64,000 bases of DNA from Glycomyces sp. L485 (GTDB taxonomy: Bacteria > Actinomycetota > Actinomycetes > Mycobacteriales > Micromonosporaceae). The position numbers and the translations under genes were made by a program. Below the pieces are notes generated by a model. It saw only the letters and a list, made by a program, of their open reading frames with translations. It made no database searches and was not told the DNA's origin. Position 1 is the first letter of the stretch; the number at the start of each line of letters is the position of its first letter. Shown here one piece after another: positions 36,254 through 43,877 of the stretch. The stretch is from the NCBI RefSeq assembly GCF_022548875.1, contig NZ_JAKZEW010000019.1, positions 470 to 64,469 on the forward strand, written 5' to 3'.

Positions 36254-37878
36254 CGCGTCTCTGCCGGCTGCGAGTGGTCGGCCGATTCGGCAACGGCGTC
36301 CAGCGTCTCGGTGGGAGTCTCGTCGGCCGAGGGCTTCCGCGCTCGCGGGGGGGCCTCGCCGCGCGGGCCCGGCATCGGCACGTTGTTCATGGGCCCCAGG
36401 ACGCTCGGCAGCAGGGCCGCGCCGAGCAGCGGGGTGTCGATCTGGCGCATCGCCGTGGCGGCGGCCGCGGTCTCCGCGATCGTGTCGCGGCGGGCCTGGA
36501 CGGCGAGGATGACGGCGTCGGCGTGGGCGGCGAGCAACTGTGCGTCGGCGGAGCACGACAGCGGCGGGGCGTCGACGACGACGAAGCGCCCGGCCTCGGC
36601 GAGCTTGGTGAACGTCTCGGCGGCTGCCTCGCTGGTGGGCCCGGTGGCCCGTGCGGCCGCACCGGGGCCGACGATCGTCAGGGTCGGCTGTCTCGGCGCG
36701 GACTGCATGGTCTCGGGCAGGTCGATCCGCCCCGACCACACGTCGGCCAGGCCGGGAACCGATTCGGTGCCGAACAGCTCCGGCAGGCCCACGGTGGTGC
36801 TCGGGTTGGCGGCGACGGCGGTGACGCGGTCGCCGGCTCGGGCCATCGCGGTCGCGAGGTTGGCGGCGACGACGCTGGCGGCCGGGCCGGGCGCGACGCC
36901 GGCCACGACCACGATGCGTTGGGCGCCGGTGAGCTGGGAGGAGATGACGTTGCGCATCTGCGAGAAGACCCGCCCGCCGGGGCTGTAGGCGCCGAAGACC
37001 TCGCGGTGTTGGATCTTCGCCGAGGCGGGCATCGAGCCGAGGACGTCGAGTTCGCACCGCTCGACCAGGTCGACCGGGTAGGAGACGCGCCGGGCGAGGC
37101 GGTGCCGCGCCCAGGCGAGCATGAGGCCGAGCGGCAGGCCCGCGCCGAGGGCGGCGGCGATGTTGAGGATCGCGTTCGGGGAGACCGGGGAGTCGGGGGT
37201 GGTGGGCTGGTTGATGATGCGCCCGGGCGTGATCGTTCCCCGCTCGGCCTCGAGTGCAGCGATCTCGGACTCCATCTCGCCTGCCCGGCCGGTCAGGGTG
37301 TCGAGACTGGACTCGATGGCATTGCCGTCCTCATACGGGCCGAGTGAGGCCAGTTCTCCCTCCAGGCGGTCGATCTCGGAGTTGACGGTGTCGAGTCCCG
37401 TCTGCGTTGCGGTGATCGCGTTCTCGATCGAGGCGGTGGCGCCGCCGAGCCGGTGGTCGAGGTAGGCGTCGCTGAAGGCGATCGTGCCGGCCTTGGCCCG
37501 GCCGGGGTCGTCGGCGCGGAAACTGATCTCCAGCACCGAAGTGTTGGGCGGCACCGAGACCGAGACCTGCTTCGCCAGTTCGGAGGTGGCCGGGGCCGAC
37601 AGCCGTTCCGCGGCCGCCTGGGCGACCTCGGTGGACAGGACGAGTTGCGCTTCGGTATCGAGGTTGACCTGCCCGGGCGTCCTGGCTCCGGCGACGTCCG
37701 CGTCGGTGGCGGTGGGCATCACCAGGACCGAGGCCGTGGACTCGTAGACCTTGTCGGTGGCGACGGTGTAGCCGATTCCGGCGGTGATCGCGGCGGCGAC
37801 CGTGCCGACGATGAGCCACCAGGAGCGGCGGGCGATGGTGCCGTAGTCGGCGAGCGTGCGGGCGGCGGGGGTCCTCAA
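36250..37878 (-). CDS. Wzz-like chain-length regulator with degenerate tyrosine-kinase domain
   Basis: The product is 542 aa from the TTG at 37878, where GAGAAAGG is well spaced; TTG 37926 would add 16 residues. The N-terminal Wzz domain spans membrane helix 1 (about 20-40), a periplasmic-type domain with coiled coil, and membrane helix 2 (about 240-262, after a PxxP-like segment NQPTTPDSPVSP). A cytoplasmic BY-kinase-like P-loop domain follows, but its Walker A reads AGVAPGPAAS with no GKS/T, the Walker A' acidic residue is missing (VTAVAANPS), and there is no C-terminal tyrosine cluster. The Walker B FVVVDAPP survives. It probably controls polymer length without kinase activity. It is the first gene of the six-gene minus operon. 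Confidence 0.85.
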   Translation of the reverse strand: MRTPAARTLADYGTIARRSWWLIVGTVAAAITAGIGYTVATDKVYESTASVLVMPTATDADVAGARTPGQVNLDTEAQLVLSTEVAQAAAERLSAPATSELAKQVSVSVPPNTSVLEISFRADDPGRAKAGTIAFSDAYLDHRLGGATASIENAITATQTGLDTVNSEIDRLEGELASLGPYEDGNAIESSLDTLTGRAGEMESEIAALEAERGTITPGRIINQPTTPDSPVSPNAILNIAAALGAGLPLGLMLAWARHRLARRVSYPVDLVERCELDVLGSMPASAKIQHREVFGAYSPGGRVFSQMRNVISSQLTGAQRIVVVAGVAPGPAASVVAANLATAMARAGDRVTAVAANPSTTVGLPELFGTESVPGLADVWSGRIDLPETMQSAPRQPTLTIVGPGAAARATGPTSEAAAETFTKLAEAGRFVVVDAPPLSCSADAQLLAAHADAVILAVQARRDTIAETAAAATAMRQIDTPLLGAALLPSVLGPMNNVPMPGPRGEAPPRARKPSADETPTETLDAVAESADHSQPAETR

Positions 37879-37921
37879 CGCGAATGCCTTTCTCGTTCTT
37901 GGGCTCTCGCTCAAGTAACGA

Positions 37922-38005
37922 GTCAACGCGCCGGAAGGTGACGGGCTGCGGCATCCGTCCGGAAAGTATCACCGGTACGAGGGGATTGTTGTGTCAACGC
38001 GCCGG
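37922..38005. promoter_or_regulatory. Paired operator-like repeats in the wzz/glycosidase divergent region
   Basis: GTCAACGCGCCGG occurs exactly at 37922-37934 and 37993-38005, 71 bp apart in direct orientation. Both copies continue to a TGAC (GTCA-N13-TGAC and GTCA-N12-TGAC), so each is also a loose inverted repeat. They sit between the minus-strand polysaccharide operon and the plus-strand glycosidase gene, a likely site for a shared regulator. TTGACA on the minus strand overlaps the second copy. Confidence 0.5.
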
Positions 38006-38073
38006 TAATGACCATCTCATTCGTTATCATGTGGATTCGCGGCAGTTCGAGCAAGAATCACAAAGGACTGAAG

Positions 38074-39768
38074 ATGAGCAAGTGGAACGCGCGGCCCGGG
38101 CTGCCGCTGAGGACGGGGCGAGGTCTCGTCACGCTCCTGGCCGGCGTCCCGCTGGTGCTGGCGGGCTTCATCATCGGCTACGGAGTCGGCGTCGACCACG
38201 AGCGCACCACCCGTACCGTGCCGGCCTGGGAACAGGAGCAGCACGGGGCCGCCGACCACGAGCCGGTCGCCGCCTCCTTCACCGCCACCGACGTCGACGG
38301 TCCCGCCCCGGCCGACCCGGCCGCGCTGCCCGTCGGCAACAGCACCGGACTCGGCATCGCCGTCACCCACCTCCAGTTCGCCCTCGACGAGTCCACAGTG
38401 AATCCCGACCACACGGCCGAGCTGCGCCTGCCGGTCCTCCTCCCGCCCGACAGCGAGGCGATGATGATCGAGGTCTCCTCGGTCCAACCCGTCTCGTGCC
38501 TGTGCGGGCTCACCGCCTCCTCCGCCCCGCCCTACGGACGCGTATGGGACACCGCCGTCGTCGACTCCGCCACCACTGAAGTCGTCTTCGACGTCACCGG
38601 AGCGATCGACGCCCCCGGGCGCTACGGCTTCGCGGTCACCACGCCCGACCGCGACGCCTACCTCGAATTCGAAGGCGGCCGGATCGACGGCGAAGGGCCG
38701 AAGCTGCGCACCGTCTCGGCACCGGGGGCGCCGCCGAGCCACACCGGCGAGCCGACCCCGGCCGACGACCCGAGCAGCGCCGAACCCGGCCCCCTCACCC
38801 CCGAGGCCGGGCAGGCCGAGGACACCCTCGGGACCTGCTCCGCCGGCGACAAGCTCATCCCCACCTGCGGAGCGCTCGTCGGCGCCGCGGCCGGCGCCCA
38901 CACCAACCGCCCCAAAGAGCAGGCCTTCCTCGAATTCGAGCAGGACGCCGGGCGCACCCAGCACATCTACCACGCCTACGAACGCGCCGACGGGAAACTC
39001 TTCCCCACCCGCGAGCAGATCGCGCTCGCGAACGACCCGGACCACCCCAGGACCCTGTTCATCAACTGGAAGCCCCGCATGGCCGACTGGGCCGCGATCG
39101 CCGCAGGCGACCCCGAGGTCGACGCCTACCTCACCCGCCTGGCCGACCACATCAAGGCCAACTTCGACAAGCCGTTCTTCTTCACCGTCCACCACGAGCC
39201 CGAGAACGATGTCATCGACCGGCCCGGCTCGGGCATGGAGCCCGGCGACTACGCCGACATGTACCGCTACGTCGTGACCTTCCTGCGCGACCAGGGCGTC
39301 GACAACCTCGTCACCGTCATGAACTACATGGGCTACCTCAAATGGGTCGACATGCCCTGGCACGACCAGCTCTATCCCGGCGAGGACGTCGTCGACTGGA
39401 TCGGCCTGTCCGGCTACGGCCAGTCCCTCTCGGACGACGGCCACTCCGACTTCACCGAGATCGTCGACCAGACCAATGACGGCTCCTGGCCCGGCTTCTA
39501 CCACTGGGTGGGCCGGCACCACCCGGACAAGCCGATGATGCTCGCCGAATGGGGCGTCTTCCGCCAGCAGGCCTACCCGCACCACCAGGAGACCGTGTTC
39601 AAAGCCGCCGCCGAGCAGCTCGCGCACTACCCGCGGCTGAAGGCGATCGTCTACTTCTCCTCGCCGGACGCCGAGGGCCGCGACTCCGAGATCAGCACCG
39701 ACGCCGACGCCCATGCTGCCTACCGCGAGCTCATGGCCTCACACCACTTCGACGTCGCCCTCGAATAA
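38074..39768 (+). CDS. Secreted clan GH-A glycoside hydrolase, GH26-like
   Basis: The product is 564 aa from ATG 38074 (AAAGGA upstream). An N-terminal signal anchor (about 13-37) is followed by a beta-rich region with two cysteines (SCLCGL, to about 230), a Pro/Glu linker, and a catalytic barrel (about 270-560). The barrel shows TVHHEPEND (acid/base Glu about 391) and MLAEWGVF (nucleophile Glu about 492), spaced as in GH26 and other clan A families. It probably cuts a beta-linked polysaccharide outside the cell; here it may trim or release the polymer made by the locus, as glycanases in exopolysaccharide loci do. Its 3' end overlaps mpg tail to tail by 30 bp. Confidence 0.72.
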   Translation: MSKWNARPGLPLRTGRGLVTLLAGVPLVLAGFIIGYGVGVDHERTTRTVPAWEQEQHGAADHEPVAASFTATDVDGPAPADPAALPVGNSTGLGIAVTHLQFALDESTVNPDHTAELRLPVLLPPDSEAMMIEVSSVQPVSCLCGLTASSAPPYGRVWDTAVVDSATTEVVFDVTGAIDAPGRYGFAVTTPDRDAYLEFEGGRIDGEGPKLRTVSAPGAPPSHTGEPTPADDPSSAEPGPLTPEAGQAEDTLGTCSAGDKLIPTCGALVGAAAGAHTNRPKEQAFLEFEQDAGRTQHIYHAYERADGKLFPTREQIALANDPDHPRTLFINWKPRMADWAAIAAGDPEVDAYLTRLADHIKANFDKPFFFTVHHEPENDVIDRPGSGMEPGDYADMYRYVVTFLRDQGVDNLVTVMNYMGYLKWVDMPWHDQLYPGEDVVDWIGLSGYGQSLSDDGHSDFTEIVDQTNDGSWPGFYHWVGRHHPDKPMMLAEWGVFRQQAYPHHQETVFKAAAEQLAHYPRLKAIVYFSSPDAEGRDSEISTDADAHAAYRELMASHHFDVALE

Positions 39769-40338
39769 GGCCGCGGGAGCCTTCGGATGGCGCCTGTACG
39801 GCGAGACGAAGCCGTCCCCGGCGATCCAGAACCGCCACGGCACCTCAGCGGCCCTCGAGATCCCCGTCCGCGGCCCCACCTGCACCGCGAACTCCCGCTC
39901 ACCGGGCTCGACCGCGCCGACCATGTCGGCGCCGTCGTCGCCGCGGTCCCAACCCATCGCCTGCGCCAGCCGCGCCGGACCCCGCGCCAGATCCCGGAAC
40001 GGAACCCGCGCCCCGCGTCTCGCCCGCGCCGCCTCGACGCCGTCGACGACTTCCCCTGCACGCAGCAGCACCGCCGCCCCCGCGCCGTCGGCGCCGCAGG
40101 TCAGGTTGGCGCAGAAGTGCATCCCGTAGGTGAAGTAGACGTAGAGGTGCCCGGCCGGGCCGAACATGACCGCCGTGCGGGCGGTGCGCCCCCGGAACGA
40201 ATGCGACGCCGGGTCGTCCTCCCGATATGCCTCGACCTCGGTCAGCCGCAGCGTGACCCCGTTCGCGGTGATCAGGCGGCCCAGCAGCTCCGGCGCCACC
40301 AGTACCGGATCGCGTGCGAAGAACGACCGCTCGGTCAT
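39739..40338 (-). CDS. mpg: 3-methyladenine DNA glycosylase (AAG/MPG family)
   Basis: The product is 199 aa. It removes alkylated and deaminated purines from DNA. The family signature is complete: LLGRLI...LRLTEVEAYREDDPASHSFRG (catalytic Glu in TEVEAY, about 35), FGPAGHLYVYFTYGMHFCANL (about 59-79, Tyr/His lesion-pocket residues), VLLRAGEVVDG, and the LARGPARLAQAMG basic segment. It is the third gene of a minus-strand trio with 4-bp overlaps (RAM domain, DUF3515, mpg) and marks the return to core genes after the polysaccharide locus. Confidence 0.95.
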   Translation of the reverse strand: MTERSFFARDPVLVAPELLGRLITANGVTLRLTEVEAYREDDPASHSFRGRTARTAVMFGPAGHLYVYFTYGMHFCANLTCGADGAGAAVLLRAGEVVDGVEAARARRGARVPFRDLARGPARLAQAMGWDRGDDGADMVGAVEPGEREFAVQVGPRTGISRAAEVPWRFWIAGDGFVSPYRRHPKAPAALFEGDVEVV

Positions 40339-40889
40339 GAGCAGTTGGCAGGGGCTTCACCGGTCGCCGGCACCTTGTCGGCGATCGTCGGCGACAGCCC
40401 GTTGAGAACGTCCGCCGGCTGCTCGTGCTCGGCCGGCACGGTCACACCCACCGGCACCCGGCGGTCCACGGTCACCCACTCGGTGCCGTCCCCGTCCTCC
40501 TCGGTGTACCAGCACACGCCGTTCATCAGATAGATCGGAGCGGTCGGCGCGACCTCCACCGACTCGACCCCGCACGTCACCACCACGGCCGGATCGCCGT
40601 ACGCCAGCACGAACTCCGAGGCGTGCTCGCCGCCCTCGACCGGCCGCGCCGGGAGACCGGCGGCGCTCTCGGGCGCCGTCGCCGTCAACGCCAGGCACAC
40701 CACCGCGTCATCGCCAGACAACTGCGGCACCGCGACGCTCACCGGCGACAGGTCCTCGTCGAACCGCGAGTCGTCCGCCGAGGGCGCGATGAGGTCGAAC
40801 ACCGCGATGCCCGCAAAGACCGCGACCGGAACCGCCACCGCCGTGGCCACCAGGGCCGGAAGCTTCGACTTCCCCACGGGATCCCTCAC
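40335..40889 (-). CDS. DUF3515 family membrane-anchored protein
   Basis: The product is 184 aa. One N-terminal helix (about 10-32, LVATAVAVPVAVFAGIAVFDLI) anchors an extracytoplasmic domain with VPQLSG, VCLALTATAP, VVTCGVESVEVAPTAPIYLMNGVCWY (quoted in part) and a final NCS. Its cysteines could form disulfides. The family is restricted to Actinobacteria, is found next to thiL and has no proven function. The GTG start overlaps the RAM-domain gene by 4 bp. Confidence 0.85.
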   Translation of the reverse strand: MRDPVGKSKLPALVATAVAVPVAVFAGIAVFDLIAPSADDSRFDEDLSPVSVAVPQLSGDDAVVCLALTATAPESAAGLPARPVEGGEHASEFVLAYGDPAVVVTCGVESVEVAPTAPIYLMNGVCWYTEEDGDGTEWVTVDRRVPVGVTVPAEHEQPADVLNGLSPTIADKVPATGEAPANCS

Positions 40890-41119
40890 AAGTGCAGAAT
40901 CGAACAGGTCAGCGTGCGGGTAATGCCCGACACCCGCTGGACTCTACTCACCACGGCCGCCCCCAGCAGATCCACGGTGGCGGCCTCGGTGAGGATCACC
41001 ACGTCATAGGGGCCGGTCACGGTGTCCACCCGCACCACGCCGTCGATCTTCGACACGGCGCCGGACACCTCGTGGGCCATCCCGACCTCAGTCTGGACGA
41101 GAATGTACGCCTGCACCAT
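40886..41119 (-). CDS. Stand-alone Lrp/AsnC RAM-domain protein
   Basis: The product is 77 aa from ATG 41119, chosen because GGGAGA lies 8 nt upstream; a start 5 codons earlier is possible. It is the ligand-binding RAM (ACT-like) half of Lrp/AsnC regulators with no DNA-binding helix-turn-helix: MVQAYILVQTEVG, then VSKIDGVVRVDTVTGPYDVVI and VSRVQRVSGITRTLTCSI. Such proteins form decameric rings that bind amino acids and may modulate partner regulators. It leads the trio with DUF3515 and mpg and diverges from thiL. Confidence 0.88.
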   Translation of the reverse strand: MVQAYILVQTEVGMAHEVSGAVSKIDGVVRVDTVTGPYDVVILTEAATVDLLGAAVVSRVQRVSGITRTLTCSILHL

Positions 41120-41262
41120 CGACAGGTCTCCCAACGCTCACGGGCCACCCGGCCCGGCGGCCGGAAAGCGACACCGGCGGGCCTGACCGGCTCCCGATCG
41201 CCGTTGAGCGAAGATTACGCAGTGATCTGTGCACCGTCAACTGCCCGAGACTGGAAGAAACC

Positions 41263-42216
41263 GTGAGCGAAACCGTCGCCGAGGTCGGCGAGTTCAGACT
41301 GATCGAGCGCTTCACCAGGCACTTCACCGCCACCGACGCGGTCGAGCTCGGCCCCGGCGACGACGCCGCCGTCGTCACCGCCCCCGACGGCCGGGTCGTC
41401 GCCTGCACCGACATGCTCGTCGACGGCCGCCACTTCCGCCGCGACTGGTGCTCCTCGGCCGACGTCGGCCACCGCGCCGCCGCCGCCAACTTCGCCGACA
41501 TCGCCGCCATGGGCGCCAAGCCGACCGCGCTCCTCGCCGCCGTCTCGGCCCCGCAGGACACCCCCGCCGAATGGCTCGAAGGCCTCGCCTCGGGCCTGGC
41601 CGCCGAGGCCGCGAGCGTCGGCGCGGCAGTCATCGGCGGCGACACCACCCGCGGCGATCAGCTCACCGTCACCGTCACCGCCCTCGGCGACCTCGAAGGC
41701 CGTGCGCCGGTCACCAGGGCCGGGGCACGGCCGGGAGACGTGATCGCGCTGGCCGGGAAGGTCGGCTGGTCCGCCGCCGGGCTGCTGGTCCTCTCGCGTG
41801 GCTTCCGTTCGCCCGGGGCGCTCGTCGGCGCCTACCGCAGGCCGCAGCCGCCGTACGCGGCCGGGCGCGACGCGGCGCTCATGGGCGCCGACGCCATGAT
41901 CGACATCTCCGACGGTCTCCTCGCGGACCTCGGGCACATGGCGTCCGCGTCCGGGGCGTCGATCGACGTGGACACCGGCGCGCTCGACGTCCCCGAGACG
42001 ATGGCCAACGCCGCCGAGGCGCTCGGCGCCGACTCGCTCACGTGGCTGCTGTCCGGAGGCGAGGATCACGCACTCGCCGCGGCGTTCCCGCCCGACGTGA
42101 TCCTGCCCGAGGGCTGGCGTCGCATCGGCGCCGTCGCCGAAGGCTCGGGCGTCACCGTGGACGGCCGCCGCTGGAGCGGCCCGATCGGCTGGGACCACTT
42201 TCGGGAGACCCAGTGA
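41263..42216 (+). CDS. thiL: Thiamine-monophosphate kinase
   Basis: The product is 317 aa. It phosphorylates thiamine monophosphate to the diphosphate cofactor. The PurM-like ATP-binding fold shows GPGDDAAVV (about 30-38), DMLVDGRHFR (about 50-59), ANFADIAAMGAKPTALL, VIGGDTTRGD, and the C-terminal AMIDISDGLLADLGH and SGGEDHAL. The GTG at 41263 has GGAAGAAA upstream. It ends 14 bp before a hairpin that also terminates rpmB on the other strand. No other thiamine gene is nearby and no TPP riboswitch was seen. Confidence 0.95.
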   Translation: MSETVAEVGEFRLIERFTRHFTATDAVELGPGDDAAVVTAPDGRVVACTDMLVDGRHFRRDWCSSADVGHRAAAANFADIAAMGAKPTALLAAVSAPQDTPAEWLEGLASGLAAEAASVGAAVIGGDTTRGDQLTVTVTALGDLEGRAPVTRAGARPGDVIALAGKVGWSAAGLLVLSRGFRSPGALVGAYRRPQPPYAAGRDAALMGADAMIDISDGLLADLGHMASASGASIDVDTGALDVPETMANAAEALGADSLTWLLSGGEDHALAAAFPPDVILPEGWRRIGAVAEGSGVTVDGRRWSGPIGWDHFRETQ

Positions 42217-42230
42217 TCGGGCACGACAAA

Positions 42231-42257
42231 ACGCCGCCGGGGACTCCCCGGCGGCGT
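42231..42257. terminator. Bidirectional hairpin between thiL and rpmB
   Basis: A perfect 12-bp stem (42231-42242 with 42246-42257) with an act loop. On the minus strand it is followed by TTTTG, giving a proper intrinsic terminator for rpmB. On the plus strand it follows thiL by 14 bp but has no T-run. Confidence 0.85.
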
Positions 42258-42278
42258 GAAGCCTGATTGCCTGTGGCC

Positions 42279-42470
42279 TTAGCGGGTCACCTTGTTGGCC
42301 TTGAGGCACGAGGTGCAGACCTTGGCGCGGCGCTTGTTGTCACCGGAGCCAGTCGCGATGCGAACGGTCTGCAGGTTCGGGTTCCAACGACGCTTGGTCT
42401 TCTTGTGGGACCACGGCACGTTGTTGCCGAAGCCCGGGCGCTTGCCGCAGACTTCACACACGCTCGACAT
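42279..42470 (-). CDS. rpmB: 50S ribosomal protein L28, zinc-binding type
   Basis: The product is 63 aa, a usual length for the actinobacterial form. CEVCGKRPGFGNNV at the N-terminus and CTSCLKANK at the C-terminus supply the two CxxC pairs of the C+ type that bind zinc. The basic centre HKKTKRRWNPNLQ binds 23S rRNA. A TAGAAT -10 box on the minus strand (42530-42535) and AGGAG close to the ATG mark an independent transcript with a leader of about 50 nt. A zinc-free paralogue may exist elsewhere. Confidence 0.97.
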   Translation of the reverse strand: MSSVCEVCGKRPGFGNNVPWSHKKTKRRWNPNLQTVRIATGSGDNKRRAKVCTSCLKANKVTR

Positions 42471-42529
42471 AATCCAAACTCCTGCGTTGACGTTTCAGCA
42501 ACCCACCCCCACGGCGGGCAACCCGGTAA

Positions 42530-42535
42530 TTCTAG
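42530..42535 (-). promoter_or_regulatory. rpmB -10 box
   Basis: TAGAAT on the minus strand, about 60 nt before the rpmB ATG. No strong -35 was recognised. Confidence 0.45.
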
Positions 42536-42742
42536 CGGACCTGCGAACCGGCGCCCCATCCAGGGCCGAGGGCCCGCGTCACAGCCCCGGAGGGCCGCGA
42601 ATCCGGCCGTGCGACCGAGACGATGCACTGTGGTGGCTGCCGCCGGTCGCTGTCTTCGGTCACTCTAGGCTTGGTGCAGATCCCGTAGGCTACCCACATA
42701 CAGTGATGTGCCGATGCCCATATTTTCTTTGGTGAGTCGATC

Positions 42743-43819
42743 ATGAGCAACACCCCGCAGCCCCCGGCCGACGGCTGGCAGCCGCCGCAGTCCCCGCCGG
42801 AGCCTCCGGTGTACCGGCCCAACGAGCAGCCTCCCACCGAGGAGCCGCCGCCGTGGTCGCCTGAGAGTCAGCGCGTGTCCCCGCCTCGGCCGCAGACGCC
42901 GGTGGAGGACGTCGACGGCACCGTGAAGTACGCCGGCGGGCCCGGCAGCCGGCCGCAGGCGCCGTTCGGGCCGCCTCCCGGGGTTCCCGTCTCGCCCTTC
43001 GACGCCCCGCCCCACCCGCACGGCGGCATGCCGCCGGTCTCCAGCGTGCCCGCCTCCGGCGTCCCGGTATCGGGCATGCCTCCGGCCTCGGGGATCCCGG
43101 TCTCGCCCGGTCAAGGGCAGTTCGGCCCCCAGGGAGGCCAGCTCGTTCCGGTCTCCGGCGCCACCGGCCCCGCCTGGGGCGGCGCCCAGCCGGGCCAGAT
43201 CCAGCGCAAGAAGAAGAGCGGCGGCAAGACGCCGTTGTGGATCCTGCTGGCGGGCATCGTGGTCATCGCCGCCGCGCTCGGGGTCGGCGGCTTCATCCTG
43301 TTCAACCCCGACCCGGGCGGCCCCGACGAGGAGCCGACCGCCACGATCGAGAGCAACGCGCCCGCCGAGCCGATGGCGGTGGGCGAGTCCACCGCCGGGC
43401 TCACCTTCGTCACCGACGGCGGGAACTGGGCCGAGGAACCGCAGTTCCCGAACGTCTTCACCGGCGCCTCCGGGATCGCGCTCGATGACGGCAGCGCCTC
43501 GGCGTTCGTCGGTTCGCTCGACCCCGCGGCACTCGGCGCCACAGGCGAGTCGACTCTGGACGACCTCGGGCCCGCGCTCGACGCGGCGCTCGCGGGGCAC
43601 CTCGGCGGCGAGCCCTCCGAGGCCGACGCCCAGACCTACTGGGTCGACGCCCACCCGGCGAAGTTCCGGACCTTCACCGTCGGCGAGACCACCGTGATCG
43701 CCGCGATCATCGAGCTCGAAGAGGGGTATGCGGGATTCGCCGGCTTCGCCACCGGCGACCAGGTCGAGACGATCGAGGCACTGGCCCGCACGCTCCAGTT
43801 CGGCGAGCCCGCGCTCTAG
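42743..43819 (+). CDS. Proline-rich membrane protein with extracytoplasmic domain
   Basis: The product is 358 aa. Residues 1-155 are a proline/glycine-rich, probably disordered cytoplasmic segment with short repeats (VPASGVPVSGMPPASGIPVS). A basic stretch KKKSGGK precedes one membrane helix (about 165-188), and the remaining 165 residues lie outside the membrane as a compact domain (ESTAGLTFVTDGG to TLQFGEPAL). This layout is frequent in actinomycete envelope proteins. I do not recognise the outer domain. It lies between rpmB and the FakA-like gene. A TACAGT box at 42699-42704 may be its -10. Confidence 0.75.
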   Translation: MSNTPQPPADGWQPPQSPPEPPVYRPNEQPPTEEPPPWSPESQRVSPPRPQTPVEDVDGTVKYAGGPGSRPQAPFGPPPGVPVSPFDAPPHPHGGMPPVSSVPASGVPVSGMPPASGIPVSPGQGQFGPQGGQLVPVSGATGPAWGGAQPGQIQRKKKSGGKTPLWILLAGIVVIAAALGVGGFILFNPDPGGPDEEPTATIESNAPAEPMAVGESTAGLTFVTDGGNWAEEPQFPNVFTGASGIALDDGSASAFVGSLDPAALGATGESTLDDLGPALDAALAGHLGGEPSEADAQTYWVDAHPAKFRTFTVGETTVIAAIIELEEGYAGFAGFATGDQVETIEALARTLQFGEPAL

Positions 43820-43860
43820 GTGGCACGACAGGAGCGGTACCGGTCGCTCCCGCGAGGGCG

Positions 43861-43877
43861 TATCCTCATGGCCCGTG
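43861..43877 (+). promoter_or_regulatory. -10 box for a leaderless fakA-like transcript
   Basis: TATCCT (43861-43866) ends 8 nt before the GTG at 43875, with no ribosome binding site between them. Confidence 0.4.
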
